64,000 nucleotides of DNA, taken from assembly GCA_024234955.1 (NCBI GenBank), contig JACKNK010000003.1:124001-188000 (forward strand), given 5' to 3'. Position numbers and translations under genes: made by a program. This document shows, piece by piece, positions 8,783 to 18,024 of the stretch. The stretch comes from Gammaproteobacteria bacterium. GTDB taxonomy: Bacteria > Pseudomonadota > Gammaproteobacteria > JACKNK01. The notes below the pieces were generated by a model. That model did not search any database, was not told where the DNA came from, and worked only from the letters and a program-made list of their open reading frames with translations. Position 1 is the first letter of the stretch, and every line of letters starts with the position of its first letter.

Positions 8783-8880
8783 CACGCCAGCCGCACCTCG
8801 GCGCCCGAGTCCACTGCTGCGGCTGCTCCCTTCCGGGCCTGACCGGGTTCACAGCTTATCGTCGCGAGGGGACCGACGTG
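8783..8880 (-). ncRNA. ffs: 4.5S / bacterial small SRP RNA
   Basis: On the minus strand the conserved apical loop of signal recognition particle RNA is present: GGTCAGGCCCGGAAGGGAGC followed by AGCC, with the GGAA tetraloop and the asymmetric internal loop that binds Ffh. The ends pair over 10 positions (8871-8880 with 8783-8792, including G-U pairs), giving a 98-nt hairpin, the usual size. The RNA targets membrane proteins to the translocon with Ffh and FtsY. In many bacteria it sits directly before dnaX; here four membrane-glycan genes separate the two. Confidence 0.95.
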
Positions 8881-9113
8881 ATCGGCGCGCATGGTAACGG
8901 ATGCGGCCCCAGGATGCATGACCCGTTCGCCTCGAAGATCGCCCATCACCTACTCGACATCGATCCGCCACGCTCAGATGGTGCGCTCGAATACCGCGCT
9001 CCCGGGGTGCAACGGCACCGAAAGCTGGTTGAATTGAGGCTGCAACGCTTACGATTCGTGGACTCAGCCTGTTGCGCCCGTCGAGTGACGCACCTCCCCG
9101 CCCGGACACCCTG

Positions 9114-9554
9114 ATGAACGACACCCCGCTTCGCCCCGGTCTGCTTCGCCGTCTGGCCGCCGTCGGCTATGACTTCCTGCTGCTTCTGTCGGTCTGGTTT
9201 CTCGCCAGTTTCCTCATTCTTCCGTTCACGCATGGGGAAGCGGTTGATACCTCAAACTGGTGGTTCAAACTCTATCTGCTAGTCGTGACCTTCCTTTTTT
9301 ACGCCTGGTTCTGGACCCACGGCGGCCAGACCCTGGGCATGCGCGCCTGGCGGATGAAACTGCTCACCGAGGACCGCAAAACCATCGGCTGGGGCCGAGC
9401 CGCGCTGCGTTTTTCGGTGGCAGGCCTATCGTGGGGCGCGTTCGGATTAGGCTGGCTGTGGATGCTCTGGGACCGCGATCAGAACACCTGGCATGACACC
9501 CTGTCGCGCAGCCGGATGTTCATGACGCCTAAGCCGGACAAAAAGAAGAAATAG
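9114..9554 (+). CDS. RDD-family membrane protein
   Basis: 146-residue inner-membrane protein. The RDD signature is visible as LLRRLAAVGYDFLLL near the N-terminus, with three hydrophobic helices and the GGQTLGMRAWRMKLL motif between helix 2 and 3, ending in a Lys-rich cytoplasmic tail. The family is widespread; some members act in transport or ion homeostasis, but no function can be assigned here. The start at ATG 9114 gives the standard short N-terminus. It converges with lptG, leaving 9 bp between stop codons. Confidence 0.83.
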   Translation: MNDTPLRPGLLRRLAAVGYDFLLLLSVWFLASFLILPFTHGEAVDTSNWWFKLYLLVVTFLFYAWFWTHGGQTLGMRAWRMKLLTEDRKTIGWGRAALRFSVAGLSWGAFGLGWLWMLWDRDQNTWHDTLSRSRMFMTPKPDKKKK

Positions 9555-9563
9555 GCGACACAA

Positions 9564-10640
9564 CTAGCGTATTCGGGAAATCGCCCAGGCACCCACAGCG
9601 AGAAACACGATGGACGGCAAGGTCGCGCTCAACAGCGGATCGATGCCGTAAACCAGGCTCAGGTGGTTGAGCGTCTTGTTGATCAGATAGAAGGCAATGC
9701 CAATCATGATGCCGACGAACATGCGCTGACTGGCGCCACTGTCTCGCAGTGAACCGAATACGAAGGGGATCGACAGCAACACCATCACCAGGCTGGACAA
9801 GGGCAGCGTGACCTTGCTCCAGAACGCCAGTTCATAAGGCGCAGACTCCAGGCCATTGTCGCGCTGGTAGCGGATGAAACTCGCGAGATCCCAGACCGAG
9901 AGTATTTCCGGTTTGACGATTACCACCGAGAGCAGATCCGCCGACAATAAGGACGCCCATTCCGCGTGCGCGAACGACTGAGTCTCCACGCCATCGACAT
10001 CGATCTCGCTCTTGTGGATGTCGTTGAGCAGCCAGCGATCATCCTTGTACGTCGCCGTTTCCGCGTAGGTGCTCGAACGCAGCCGATGCTGGGCATCGAA
10101 CTCATAGATACGGATGTTCTGAATTCGATTTCCGGGAAGAATCTCGCGGATATTGATGAAACTATGCCCATCCCGCGCCCAGAACCCCTGATCGCCCTGG
10201 AAGGTGATGCGCTGATCGAGTGTCAGGGCACGCAGATGCTGCGCCTTCTGCTCCATCGGCGGCGCCACCACCTCCCCCAGCAGTGAGGCGATCACCACCA
10301 GGATCACACCGGCCTGAAGCACCGCACGGATGATCTTGAACAGCGATACACCCGCCGCCCGCATCACCACCAGTTCACTGTGACTGGCCATTTGTCCCAG
10401 GCCGAGCAGGCTACCCAGCAGCGCAGCCATCGAGAACATCTCGTAGGTGCGTCGCGGCAAGGTCAGCAACGCATATTGAATGGCCTCGGACAGTCCGAAA
10501 CTGCCTTTACCTATGTCATTGACTTGATTCACAAAACCGAAAAACAGGTTCAATCCGACCAACACCAGCATCACCAACAGCGTGCCGCCCAGCACCGCAC
10601 GCCCGATGTACCGATCGAGTATGGAGATGCCCAAGTTCAT
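9564..10640 (-). CDS. lptG: LPS export ABC transporter permease LptG
   Basis: 358-residue inner-membrane component of the LptB2FGC machine that extracts lipopolysaccharide for transport to the outer membrane. It belongs to the YjgP/YjgQ family: N-terminal ILDRYIGRAVLGGTLLVMLVLVGL, two groups of three membrane helices flanking a periplasmic beta-jellyroll (about residues 130-260). The start at ATG 10640 overlaps the lptF stop codon (ATGA type), so the pair is translationally coupled. Divergent from pepA, the usual gammaproteobacterial arrangement. Confidence 0.95.
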   Translation of the reverse strand: MNLGISILDRYIGRAVLGGTLLVMLVLVGLNLFFGFVNQVNDIGKGSFGLSEAIQYALLTLPRRTYEMFSMAALLGSLLGLGQMASHSELVVMRAAGVSLFKIIRAVLQAGVILVVIASLLGEVVAPPMEQKAQHLRALTLDQRITFQGDQGFWARDGHSFINIREILPGNRIQNIRIYEFDAQHRLRSSTYAETATYKDDRWLLNDIHKSEIDVDGVETQSFAHAEWASLLSADLLSVVIVKPEILSVWDLASFIRYQRDNGLESAPYELAFWSKVTLPLSSLVMVLLSIPFVFGSLRDSGASQRMFVGIMIGIAFYLINKTLNHLSLVYGIDPLLSATLPSIVFLAVGAWAISRIR

Positions 10641-11743
10641 TGGACGACCTTGCGTCCCAAGGAGGCGCGCACCCAGGCCCATCCCTGCATATGGATCAAC
10701 AAGGCGCCGGTGAGCAACAGAATCACCCCATGCACCCACCACAAGCCCCACATTGGATGGGCCTTGCCGTTCTCGATCCACACCCGGGCGATGCCGAGAA
10801 GATTCGAATACACGATGTAGATCAGGATGCCGATCACCACCTTGCCATAGCGGCCCTGTCTGGGACTGGCCTTAGCGAGTGGCAACGCCAGCAGCGTCAA
10901 CATGATCACCGACATCGGGCCGGCGAGTCGCCAATGAAACTCCGCCGTGTTCTGCCGCGTGCTCACGCTCAGCAATTCCGCGCTGGGTATCGACGAACGC
11001 TCCCGTTTCATCTGCGCCAGCGGATCGGCCTCCTGCATCAATACGGCGTGTTCGGCAAACTGGATGATCTTGAAACCTTTTTCCCCCGGATGGCCTTCGT
11101 ATCGGTAGCCATCCTTGAAGACGATAAAACGATCGCCGCTATCCGGATCGATCCACTGCTCCGCCCTCGCCGACGACAACAACATCGGCTTTCCGCGCCG
11201 ATTCAGGGAAATAAAGACATTTTCGATGCGGCCGGCCACCTCATTGACGTGCTCGACATAAATGATGCCGCTGCGGTCGGTGGTTTCCCGGAAACGCCCC
11301 GGCGACAAGGCCGCCACGCCCGAAGCGTTCTCGGCGCGGGCACGAACCTGATCGCTCTGGGCCGAGGCCCAGGGCCCGACCCAGAACGCGAACACCACCA
11401 CCAGCGCGGTAACCGGCAGGGACACAAAGAACAGGCTGCGATAAAGGCGAGCCGGACCCACCCCGCAAGCCGCCAATGCCGACATTTCGCTATCGCGATA
11501 CAAGCGCCCGAATGCAAGCATGTACGCGAGATACAAGCTCATTGGCGCGAGCAAGGACATGAAGGAGATCGCCTTCAAGGCCAACAAGTGGAACACCAGA
11601 CCGCCGTCGATCTCTCCGGCAACCGCCTGAGCCAGCAACTGCGCGAGTCGGTTGCTGAGCAGGATCAGCATCAGCACCAGAGTAACCGCCAGCCAAGTTT
11701 GCAGCGTTTCGCGAACGATGTAGCGATCGATGACCTGGAGCAT
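10637..11743 (-). CDS. lptF: LPS export ABC transporter permease LptF
   Basis: 368-residue partner of LptG. The N-terminus MLQVIDRYIVRETLQTWLAV is characteristic, followed by three helices, a periplasmic domain (ASGVAALSPGRFRETTDRSGIIYVEH...) and three C-terminal helices. A longer frame begins at 11818, but the ATG at 11743 matches the family start. It is the promoter-proximal gene of lptF-lptG; its promoter must lie in the AT-rich interval shared with divergent pepA. Confidence 0.95.
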   Translation of the reverse strand: MLQVIDRYIVRETLQTWLAVTLVLMLILLSNRLAQLLAQAVAGEIDGGLVFHLLALKAISFMSLLAPMSLYLAYMLAFGRLYRDSEMSALAACGVGPARLYRSLFFVSLPVTALVVVFAFWVGPWASAQSDQVRARAENASGVAALSPGRFRETTDRSGIIYVEHVNEVAGRIENVFISLNRRGKPMLLSSARAEQWIDPDSGDRFIVFKDGYRYEGHPGEKGFKIIQFAEHAVLMQEADPLAQMKRERSSIPSAELLSVSTRQNTAEFHWRLAGPMSVIMLTLLALPLAKASPRQGRYGKVVIGILIYIVYSNLLGIARVWIENGKAHPMWGLWWVHGVILLLTGALLIHMQGWAWVRASLGRKVVQ

Positions 11744-12112
11744 GAAGAGACATTGAGACCGATTGAGGAGCGCGGGCAACGGTAAACCGCCACCTTCGTA
11801 CCCGCAAGCGAGAAACACTCACCCTCGTCATCGCGCACAAAATTCGCGATCAAAAAAACCTGAGGGCACTTTTCCATTTTCCCGATTCATTCATACTCAA
11901 AACAAAATATTTTCCAACAAACCCATCACAAGACATTGATATAAATACTTTTATCATTATATGGCGAATACTCATACCGAGATTCAGAAAGGCAAAACCT
12001 CGCCTGACATGTTTATTTTTCTTGGATTTCGAGTTTAATAAACCCTCCTGAGTGGACTCACCCACTCCCAACACAAGCCAGCCGGCACTCATCCAAGCAG
12101 AGAGCAGAACCC
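11744..12112. promoter_or_regulatory. AT-rich divergent intergenic region between lptF and pepA
   Basis: About 370 bp without a convincing gene. The middle part (about 11880-12050) is much richer in A/T than its surroundings (tttatcattatatgg, gtttaataaaccc), which suits promoters for both divergent genes. A small inverted repeat (gagtggactcacccactc, about 12051-12068) lies upstream of pepA. PepA of E. coli is also a DNA-binding regulator, so autoregulation is possible but nothing here shows it. Confidence 0.5.
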
Positions 12113-13609
12113 ATGGAATACGCGGTAAAAAGTGGCAGCCCGGAAAAACAGCGCACCCCTTGCGTGGTCGTCGGCGTCTTCGATTCACGCCGCATGTCGG
12201 ACGCGGCCAAGGCCATGGATGACGCCAGCGAAGGCGCGATCTCCGCGATCCTGCGACGCGGCGACATGGACGGCAAAGCCGGCCAGACCCTGCTGCTCGG
12301 CCAGCTCCCCAACACCTTCGCGGACCGAGTCCTCCTGGTCGGCTGCGGTAAGGAACGCGACTTCAACGAAGCCGCCTTCGCCAAAGCCATCGCACTCGCA
12401 ACCCAACAACTCAACAACACCGGCTCCATCGAAGCGGTGCTCTATTTCCCGGAGCTCAACGTCAAGGGCCGCGACACCGCGTGGAAGGTTCGCGCTTCGG
12501 TCGAATCCATCGAAGATGCGCTGTATCGCTTCGACGCCATGAAGAGCAGCGGCGATGAAGCCCCGCGCCGCCCGCTCAAGCGTGTGGTGATTGCAGTCAC
12601 CCGTCGCAAGGAACTCACTGAGTCCGAACTGGCGCTGGAAGAAGGCATCGCAATCGCCGCCGGCAAGAAGCTGACCCGCGACCTCGGCAATCTGCCGGGC
12701 AACGTCTGCACCCCGAGCTACCTCGCGGATCAGGCCACCAAGCTTGCGTCCGACAGCGACCTGCTGAGCTGTGCCGTCCTGGAAGAAGCGGACATGGAAA
12801 AGCTCGGCATGGGCTCGCTGTTGTCGGTTTCCCGGGGCAGCCGCCAGCCAGCCAAGTTGATCGTCATGGAATACCGGGGCGGTGCGCAGGATGAGAAGCC
12901 CATCGTGCTGGTCGGCAAGGGCGTGACCTTTGACTCCGGCGGCATCTCCCTCAAGCCGGGTGCGGCGATGGATGAGATGAAGTACGACATGTGTGGCGCC
13001 GCGAGCGTGTTCGGCGTCATGCAGGCGGTGTTGCAACTGCGTCTTGCGATCAATCTGGTCGGCATCATCCCGACCACCGAGAACCTCCCGGACGGCGCGG
13101 CCACCAAGCCCGGCGACATCGTCACCGCGATGAACGGCACCACCATCGAGATTCTCAACACCGATGCCGAAGGTCGCCTGATCCTGTGCGATGCGCTTAC
13201 CTACGCCGAACGCTTCGAGCCGGATTGCGTGATCGACATCGCCACTCTTACCGGGGCCTGCGCGATCGCACTGGGCAAGCAGGCTACCGGCCTGTTCAGC
13301 AACACCTCCGCACTGGCCAACGAACTCCTCAATGCCGGTCGTTACACCATGGACCGTGCCTGGGAAATGCCGTTGTGGCCGGAATACGAAGATCAGCTCA
13401 AGAGCAACTTCGCCGATGTCGCCAACATCGGTGGACGCGAGGCCGGCACCGTCACGGCGGCCTGCTTCCTGTCCAAGTTCACCCGCAAGCAGCGCTGGGC
13501 CCACCTCGACATCGCCGGAACCGCATGGAACAGCGGTGCCGACAAGGGGGCGACCGGTCGTCCGGTGCCGCTGCTGACCCAGTTCGTGCTGGATCGCTGC
13601 GTCGAATAA
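12113..13609 (+). CDS. pepA: Leucyl aminopeptidase (M17)
   Basis: 498-residue cytosolic aminopeptidase that removes N-terminal residues from peptides, notably in Cys-Gly and peptide turnover. The C-terminal M17 domain carries the two-metal site: GKGVTFDSGGISLKPG with DEMKYDMCGAA, and the signature NTDAEGRLILCDALTY. The length matches E. coli PepA (503). Downstream holC follows the conserved pepA-holC order, although a terminator separates them here. Confidence 0.96.
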   Translation: MEYAVKSGSPEKQRTPCVVVGVFDSRRMSDAAKAMDDASEGAISAILRRGDMDGKAGQTLLLGQLPNTFADRVLLVGCGKERDFNEAAFAKAIALATQQLNNTGSIEAVLYFPELNVKGRDTAWKVRASVESIEDALYRFDAMKSSGDEAPRRPLKRVVIAVTRRKELTESELALEEGIAIAAGKKLTRDLGNLPGNVCTPSYLADQATKLASDSDLLSCAVLEEADMEKLGMGSLLSVSRGSRQPAKLIVMEYRGGAQDEKPIVLVGKGVTFDSGGISLKPGAAMDEMKYDMCGAASVFGVMQAVLQLRLAINLVGIIPTTENLPDGAATKPGDIVTAMNGTTIEILNTDAEGRLILCDALTYAERFEPDCVIDIATLTGACAIALGKQATGLFSNTSALANELLNAGRYTMDRAWEMPLWPEYEDQLKSNFADVANIGGREAGTVTAACFLSKFTRKQRWAHLDIAGTAWNSGADKGATGRPVPLLTQFVLDRCVE

Positions 13610-13636
13610 GTCCGCGTTTCACCGCACGACAGAAAG

Positions 13637-13664
13637 ACGGCCCGGAGCGTGCGCTTCGGGCCGT
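13637..13664 (+). terminator. Rho-independent terminator after pepA
   Basis: A 12-nt inverted repeat (13637-13648 and 13653-13664, one mismatch pair) with a 4-nt loop followed by a short T run directly downstream of pepA. Confidence 0.8.
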
Positions 13665-13828
13665 TTTCATGTCCGGATCAGGGCGCCATACCGACAAACT
13701 CGACATGGATCTCGCAGCCACCACCGTGATGGTGGGTATGCGTCGAGCCATACCAGTCATCCCGCCGTTTACAGCTGAGACATATCAGTTTGAATCCACA
13801 CCAACTTGTGCATTGCTATGATCTGGCC

Positions 13829-14254
13829 ATGTCACAGATCAGCTTCTACATCCTCTCCCAAGCCTCCACCACGCATCGCCACCGCTTCGCCTGCCGCCTG
13901 GTGGAGAAGGCCTATTCGCAAGGCAAGCGGGTATATGTGGTGGCGGCGGACGCACGCGAAGCCGCGCTGCTGGACGATCTGCTGTGGACCTACAACGACG
14001 GTGCCTTCCTCCCGCATCTGCCCGCCCGCGATGCCGCCGACGACACGCCTATCCACATTGGTGCCCCACAGGATCGCCCAGTGCCGGCGGATGTCTTGCT
14101 CAATCTCTCCGTCAACACTCCGGCATATTTCTCGGAATACGAACGGGTCGCGGAAGTCATCGATCAGGAACCGACCCGCCTCAGCGAAGGCCGCGCCCGG
14201 TTCCGCGCCTACCGGGAAGCCGGCATCGAGCCTGAAACCCACACCTTGAAATAA
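13829..14254 (+). CDS. holC: DNA polymerase III chi subunit
   Basis: 141-residue chi subunit that links the clamp loader (through psi) to SSB. The family pattern is visible: MSQISFYIL start, ACRLVEKAYSQGKRVYVVA, LLDDLLWTYNDGAFLPH and a C-terminal RFRAYREAG. An in-frame ATG at 13790 exists, but ATG 13829 fits the family. Its position after pepA is the standard order; valS, often next, is not found here. Confidence 0.92.
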   Translation: MSQISFYILSQASTTHRHRFACRLVEKAYSQGKRVYVVAADAREAALLDDLLWTYNDGAFLPHLPARDAADDTPIHIGAPQDRPVPADVLLNLSVNTPAYFSEYERVAEVIDQEPTRLSEGRARFRAYREAGIEPETHTLK

Positions 14255-14322
14255 GCTGCCGACGCAGGCCCGCTCACGGCACATCGCGAAATCGTCGGCG
14301 GCAGGCTGTCTACCCCAAAACG

Positions 14323-14362
14323 AGAAGAGCCCGCCGACGCTTTCGCATCGGCGGGCTCTTCT
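14323..14362. terminator. Bidirectional terminator between holC and thioredoxin gene
   Basis: An 18-bp inverted repeat with a TTTC loop (arms 14323-14340 and 14345-14362, one mismatch) lies between the convergent holC and thioredoxin genes. Confidence 0.85.
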
Positions 14363-14382
14363 GTTGCAGCGCAGGCGGTGGA

Positions 14383-14766
14383 TCAGGCTTTCGGCGGTTC
14401 CTGCTGGGCCTGCTGTTCGGCGACCTGTTTCTTGACCTCATCCATGTCCAGTTCCTTCGCTTTCTCGATGACCTGACGGAAGCTGCCTTCGGGCAGCGCA
14501 CCGGCCTGGGAGAAGATGATGATCTTTTCACGGAAAATCATCAGGGTCGGGATGGAACGGATCTGGAACCAGCCGGCAATCTCCTGCTCGACTTCCGTGT
14601 TGACCTTGGCAAACACCGCGTCCGGGTGATCTTCCGAGACCTTCTCGAACACCGGGCCGAACATCTTGCAGGGGCCGCACCATTCCGCCCAGAAGTCCAC
14701 GATCACCATGTCGTTCTCGGTGACGATCTGCTCGAAGTTGTCTTTGGTCAGTTCCACGTAGGCCAC
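14383..14766 (-). CDS. Thioredoxin-family protein
   Basis: 127-residue cytoplasmic protein with a full thioredoxin fold. The active site WCGPCK (Cys30, Cys33) and the cis-Pro loop SIPTLMIF are intact, so disulfide reductase activity is expected. After the canonical ~105-residue domain there is an extra Gln/Glu-rich tail of about 20 residues (EVKKQVAEQQAQQ...), unusual for classical TrxA. No signal peptide is seen. Single gene, divergent from lon with only a short shared promoter region. Confidence 0.9.
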   Translation of the reverse strand: MAYVELTKDNFEQIVTENDMVIVDFWAEWCGPCKMFGPVFEKVSEDHPDAVFAKVNTEVEQEIAGWFQIRSIPTLMIFREKIIIFSQAGALPEGSFRQVIEKAKELDMDEVKKQVAEQQAQQEPPKA

Positions 14767-14947
14767 GGGCGATCCCCTGTATCAGTAAGACGAAAGCGGG
14801 AAAGTATACACCAGTGGATCAGGATTCGCTGATATGGATGTGCATGGCAAGCCGCCAGTTCAGCCACCGATTCCGTCCGGTTCTTCTACCTTGAACGTCA
14901 GGAACCGGTCCCCATATCCCTTCCTCCCTCAAGAATCGAGCCCAGCA

Positions 14948-17371
14948 ATGAGTGACGACGCGTCCCAGGACATCACCCCGGAATTCATCGATGCCGAAGA
15001 GTTGCTGGATTTCCACGCGCTCACTCTGAGCAATCAGGCGCCACCGGACGAATTGCACCTGTTGCCGCTGTCGGAACGCCCCTTTTTCCCCGCCCAGGCC
15101 CAGCCGCTGCTGATGAACGAAAAGCCCTGGCGCGCAACTGTCGAGGCCATCGGCGAGACTGAGCATCATATGGTCGGCATGGTCATGATCCGCCCAGACG
15201 ACACCGATCGCATGGCCGGGCCGCAGGACTTCCACAACGTCGGCACCATGGTGCGCATGCACAACCCGACCGGCGAGGACGGCAAGATTCAGTTCATCGC
15301 CGAAGGCATCCGCCGCTTCCGCATCAAGGACTGGCTGTCCCGCACGCCGCCTTATCGGGTACGCGTCGAATACGTGGAGGAACCGCTCGGCGGTGAGGAG
15401 AATCAGGTCAAGGCGTACAGCGTTGCGATCATTAACACAATCAAGGACTTGCTACCGCTGAATCCGCTGTACCGGGAGGAAGTGCAGTATTTCGTCCAGC
15501 GCATCAACCCGAACGAACCTTCCAAACTCACCGATTTCGCCGCCAGTCTGACCACCGCAAAGCGCGACGAACTGCAAACCGTGCTGGAGACCTTCCCCCT
15601 ACTCGACCGCATGGAGAAGGTGCTGGTGCTGCTCAACAAGGAACTCGAACTCGCCAAGCTGCAAAGCAACATCCGCAGTCAGGTTGAGGACAAGGTCGAT
15701 GCGCAACAGCGCAAGTTCTTTCTGCGTGAGCAGTTGAAGACCATCCAGAAGGAACTCGGCCTCTCCAAGGACGACCGCGAGGCCGATCTCGACCGCTTCG
15801 CCGACAGACTCAAGAAACTCACCATCCCGGCGACCGTCCAGGAGCGCATCGACGAAGAATTCGACAAGCTGCGCATCCTTGAAAAAGGCTCTTCCGAATA
15901 CGGCGTCTCGCGCAATTATCTCGACTGGATCACCGCCCTGCCCTGGGGTGTGCATTCCAAGGACAAACTCAATCTCAGCAAAGCCCGCAAGGTGCTGGAC
16001 CGGGATCATGACGGCCTGGAAGACGTCAAGGACCGCATCATCGAGTTCCTTGCCGTGGGCGCCCTCAAAGGCGAAGTCGGCGGCTCCATCATCCTGCTGG
16101 TCGGCCCGCCGGGCGTCGGCAAGACCTCGATCGGGCGCTCCGTCGCCGATGCTTTGGGGCGCAAGTTTTATCGCTTTTCGGTCGGCGGCATGCGCGACGA
16201 GGCTGAAATCAAGGGTCATCGCCGTACCTACGTTGGCGCGATGCCCGGCAAGATCGTCCACGCCCTCAAGGAAGTGCAGACCTCCAACCCGGTGATCATG
16301 CTCGACGAGATCGACAAGATCGGCGCCAGTTATCAGGGCGACCCGGCCTCGGCACTGCTTGAGGTGCTCGACCCGGAACAGAACAGCGACTTCCAGGATC
16401 ACTATCTGGACGTGCGTTTCGACCTCTCCAAGGCCTTATTCGTCTGTACCGCCAACCAGCTCGACTCGATCCCCGGCCCGTTGCTCGACCGCATGGAGAT
16501 CATTCGGCTCGCCGGGTACATCACCAGCGAAAAGCTCGCCATCGCCCGCCATCACCTCTGGCCGCGCCTGCTCGAGCGATCCGGTCTTGAAGCACGCCAG
16601 GTCAAACTCACCGATGCCGCCCTGTGCGCCATCATTGAGGGCTATGCCCGCGAAGCCGGCGTACGCCACCTGGAAAAACTGCTCGCCCGCATTCTGCGCA
16701 AGGCCGCCGTAAAGGTGCTCACCGCACGCGGCAAAAACAAGGGCAAGACCATCACGGTGAGTGCGAAGAACCTCACCGAGTTCCTCGGCCAGCCCTATTT
16801 CCAGAAGAGCAAACCCTTACGCGGCACCGGCGTCGTCACCGGCCTCGCCTGGACCGCGATGGGCGGCGCGACCCTGGATATCGAAGCCACCGTGGTCCAC
16901 AGCCGCAACAGTGGCTTCAAGCTCACCGGCAAACTCGGTGAAGTCATGCAGGAATCCGCGCAGATCGCCTACAGCTATCTGTCCGCCCACTTGGTCGAGT
17001 ACGGCGCTCCCGCCGACTTTCTCGATTCCCGCTTCCTGCACCTGCATGTCCCCGAAGGCGCCACGCCCAAGGACGGCCCCAGCGCCGGGGTCACCATGAC
17101 CACCGCCCTGCTGTCGCTGGCACGCGGCAAAGCCATCAAACGCCCCTTGGCGATGACCGGTGAAATCACCCTCACCGGCCATGTCCTGCCAGTCGGCGGC
17201 ATCAAGGAAAAAGTCATTGCCGCCCGCCGTACCGGCGTCATGGAACTCATCCTGCCGGACGCCAATCGCCGCGATTTCGAGGAACTGCCCGAGCACATCC
17301 GCGAAGGCATCCAAGCCCATTTCGCCAAACACTACCGGGATGTGTATCAGGTTGTGTTTGAAAACAACTGA
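14948..17371 (+). CDS. lon: ATP-dependent Lon protease (endopeptidase La)
   Basis: 807-residue AAA+ serine protease degrading damaged and regulatory proteins. Order: N-terminal substrate-binding LON domain (LPLSERPFFPAQAQPLL...), helical region, AAA+ module with Walker A GPPGVGKTS and Walker B MLDEIDKIG, then the protease domain with the catalytic Ser in PKDGPSAGVTM and catalytic Lys in GGIKEKVIAARR. The open frame reaches back to 14834, but the ATG at 14948 gives the normal N-terminus. No clpX or hupB neighbours are present, so this may be a second or unusually placed Lon. A weak terminator-like repeat follows. Confidence 0.93.
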   Translation: MSDDASQDITPEFIDAEELLDFHALTLSNQAPPDELHLLPLSERPFFPAQAQPLLMNEKPWRATVEAIGETEHHMVGMVMIRPDDTDRMAGPQDFHNVGTMVRMHNPTGEDGKIQFIAEGIRRFRIKDWLSRTPPYRVRVEYVEEPLGGEENQVKAYSVAIINTIKDLLPLNPLYREEVQYFVQRINPNEPSKLTDFAASLTTAKRDELQTVLETFPLLDRMEKVLVLLNKELELAKLQSNIRSQVEDKVDAQQRKFFLREQLKTIQKELGLSKDDREADLDRFADRLKKLTIPATVQERIDEEFDKLRILEKGSSEYGVSRNYLDWITALPWGVHSKDKLNLSKARKVLDRDHDGLEDVKDRIIEFLAVGALKGEVGGSIILLVGPPGVGKTSIGRSVADALGRKFYRFSVGGMRDEAEIKGHRRTYVGAMPGKIVHALKEVQTSNPVIMLDEIDKIGASYQGDPASALLEVLDPEQNSDFQDHYLDVRFDLSKALFVCTANQLDSIPGPLLDRMEIIRLAGYITSEKLAIARHHLWPRLLERSGLEARQVKLTDAALCAIIEGYAREAGVRHLEKLLARILRKAAVKVLTARGKNKGKTITVSAKNLTEFLGQPYFQKSKPLRGTGVVTGLAWTAMGGATLDIEATVVHSRNSGFKLTGKLGEVMQESAQIAYSYLSAHLVEYGAPADFLDSRFLHLHVPEGATPKDGPSAGVTMTTALLSLARGKAIKRPLAMTGEITLTGHVLPVGGIKEKVIAARRTGVMELILPDANRRDFEELPEHIREGIQAHFAKHYRDVYQVVFENN

Positions 17372-17680
17372 AGGACGAACCTGAGAATCTTGTGGAGGAC
17401 GCCACAACTCACAACCCAGCCACCCCACATCCCAAACCCGCATGACAGAATTCTTACGTATAGACTGCGAAATAACGGTCAACCATATCTCGTCACCCCT
17501 ATTGCACTCAGAACAGCCCTAATCATCCCTGGCCACTCAAAGACCTACGCAATATCCTTCAAAAAATACTTCACCGAAATACGCAAGCCACCCATATTAA
17601 GTTAACGCCGAAGCCGCTTATGTCTAAAAAAACCGCGATGCCACGTACATCTCATAAGTCATAGCAGATACAAGCCATGC
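17372..17680. other. Gene-free interval upstream of the insertion sequence
   Basis: About 309 bp with no supported coding region. The base composition drops toward A/T (tccttcaaaaaatacttc, taaaaaaaccgcg), resembling the SIR2-like gene on the far side of the insertion sequence. Before the insertion this segment was contiguous with that gene's start codon, so it probably held its native promoter and ribosome binding site. Confidence 0.5.
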
Positions 17681-17757
17681 TGTAATGCCCCCGTATATTG
17701 GTGCCACGGATAACTAGAGGTCGCCGGGTAGACTGCTCACGCAATGAGGAGAATCCG

Positions 17758-18024
17758 ATGCGCAAATCCCGTTTCACTGAGAGCCAGATCGTCCGAATCC
17801 TGAAGGAGGTCGAGGGCGGTCGACAGGTCAAGGACGCGTGCCGAGAACACGGCATTTCCGAGGCGACTTACTACAACTGGAAATCGAAGTACGGTGGCAT
17901 GGAGGCCTCCGACGTGGCACGTCTGAAGGAGTTGGAGCACGAGAACACGCGCCTCAAGCAGATGTACGCGAACCTGAGTCTCGAGCACGAAGTGCTCAAG
18001 GACATCGTCGCAAAAAAACTCTGA
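17758..18024 (+). CDS. IS3-family transposase OrfA
   Basis: 88-residue DNA-binding subunit of the element. It has a helix-turn-helix (FTESQIVRILKEVEGG...CREHGISEATYYNW) and a leucine-zipper-like helix (LKELEHENTRLKQMYANLSLEHEVLK) used for multimerisation. The ATG at 17758 is preceded by GAGGAGA, a strong ribosome site. It ends just after an A7 run, where ribosomes can slip -1 to make the OrfAB fusion transposase. Confidence 0.95.
   Translation: MRKSRFTESQIVRILKEVEGGRQVKDACREHGISEATYYNWKSKYGGMEASDVARLKELEHENTRLKQMYANLSLEHEVLKDIVAKKL

Noticed and set aside
8673..8852. N-terminal extension of the GT2 glycosyltransferase gene
   Set aside because: It would run through the SRP RNA gene and adds residues not found in the family; the start at 8672 (or 8717) is preferred.
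11850..12188. 112-residue minus-strand frame in the lptF-pepA interval
   Set aside because: It has no recognisable motif, no good ribosome site, and runs into the pepA coding region; the interval is better explained as a divergent promoter region.
12185..13504. 439-residue antisense frame opposite pepA
   Set aside because: Shadow frame of a strongly conserved gene; it has no signature motifs and no ribosome site.
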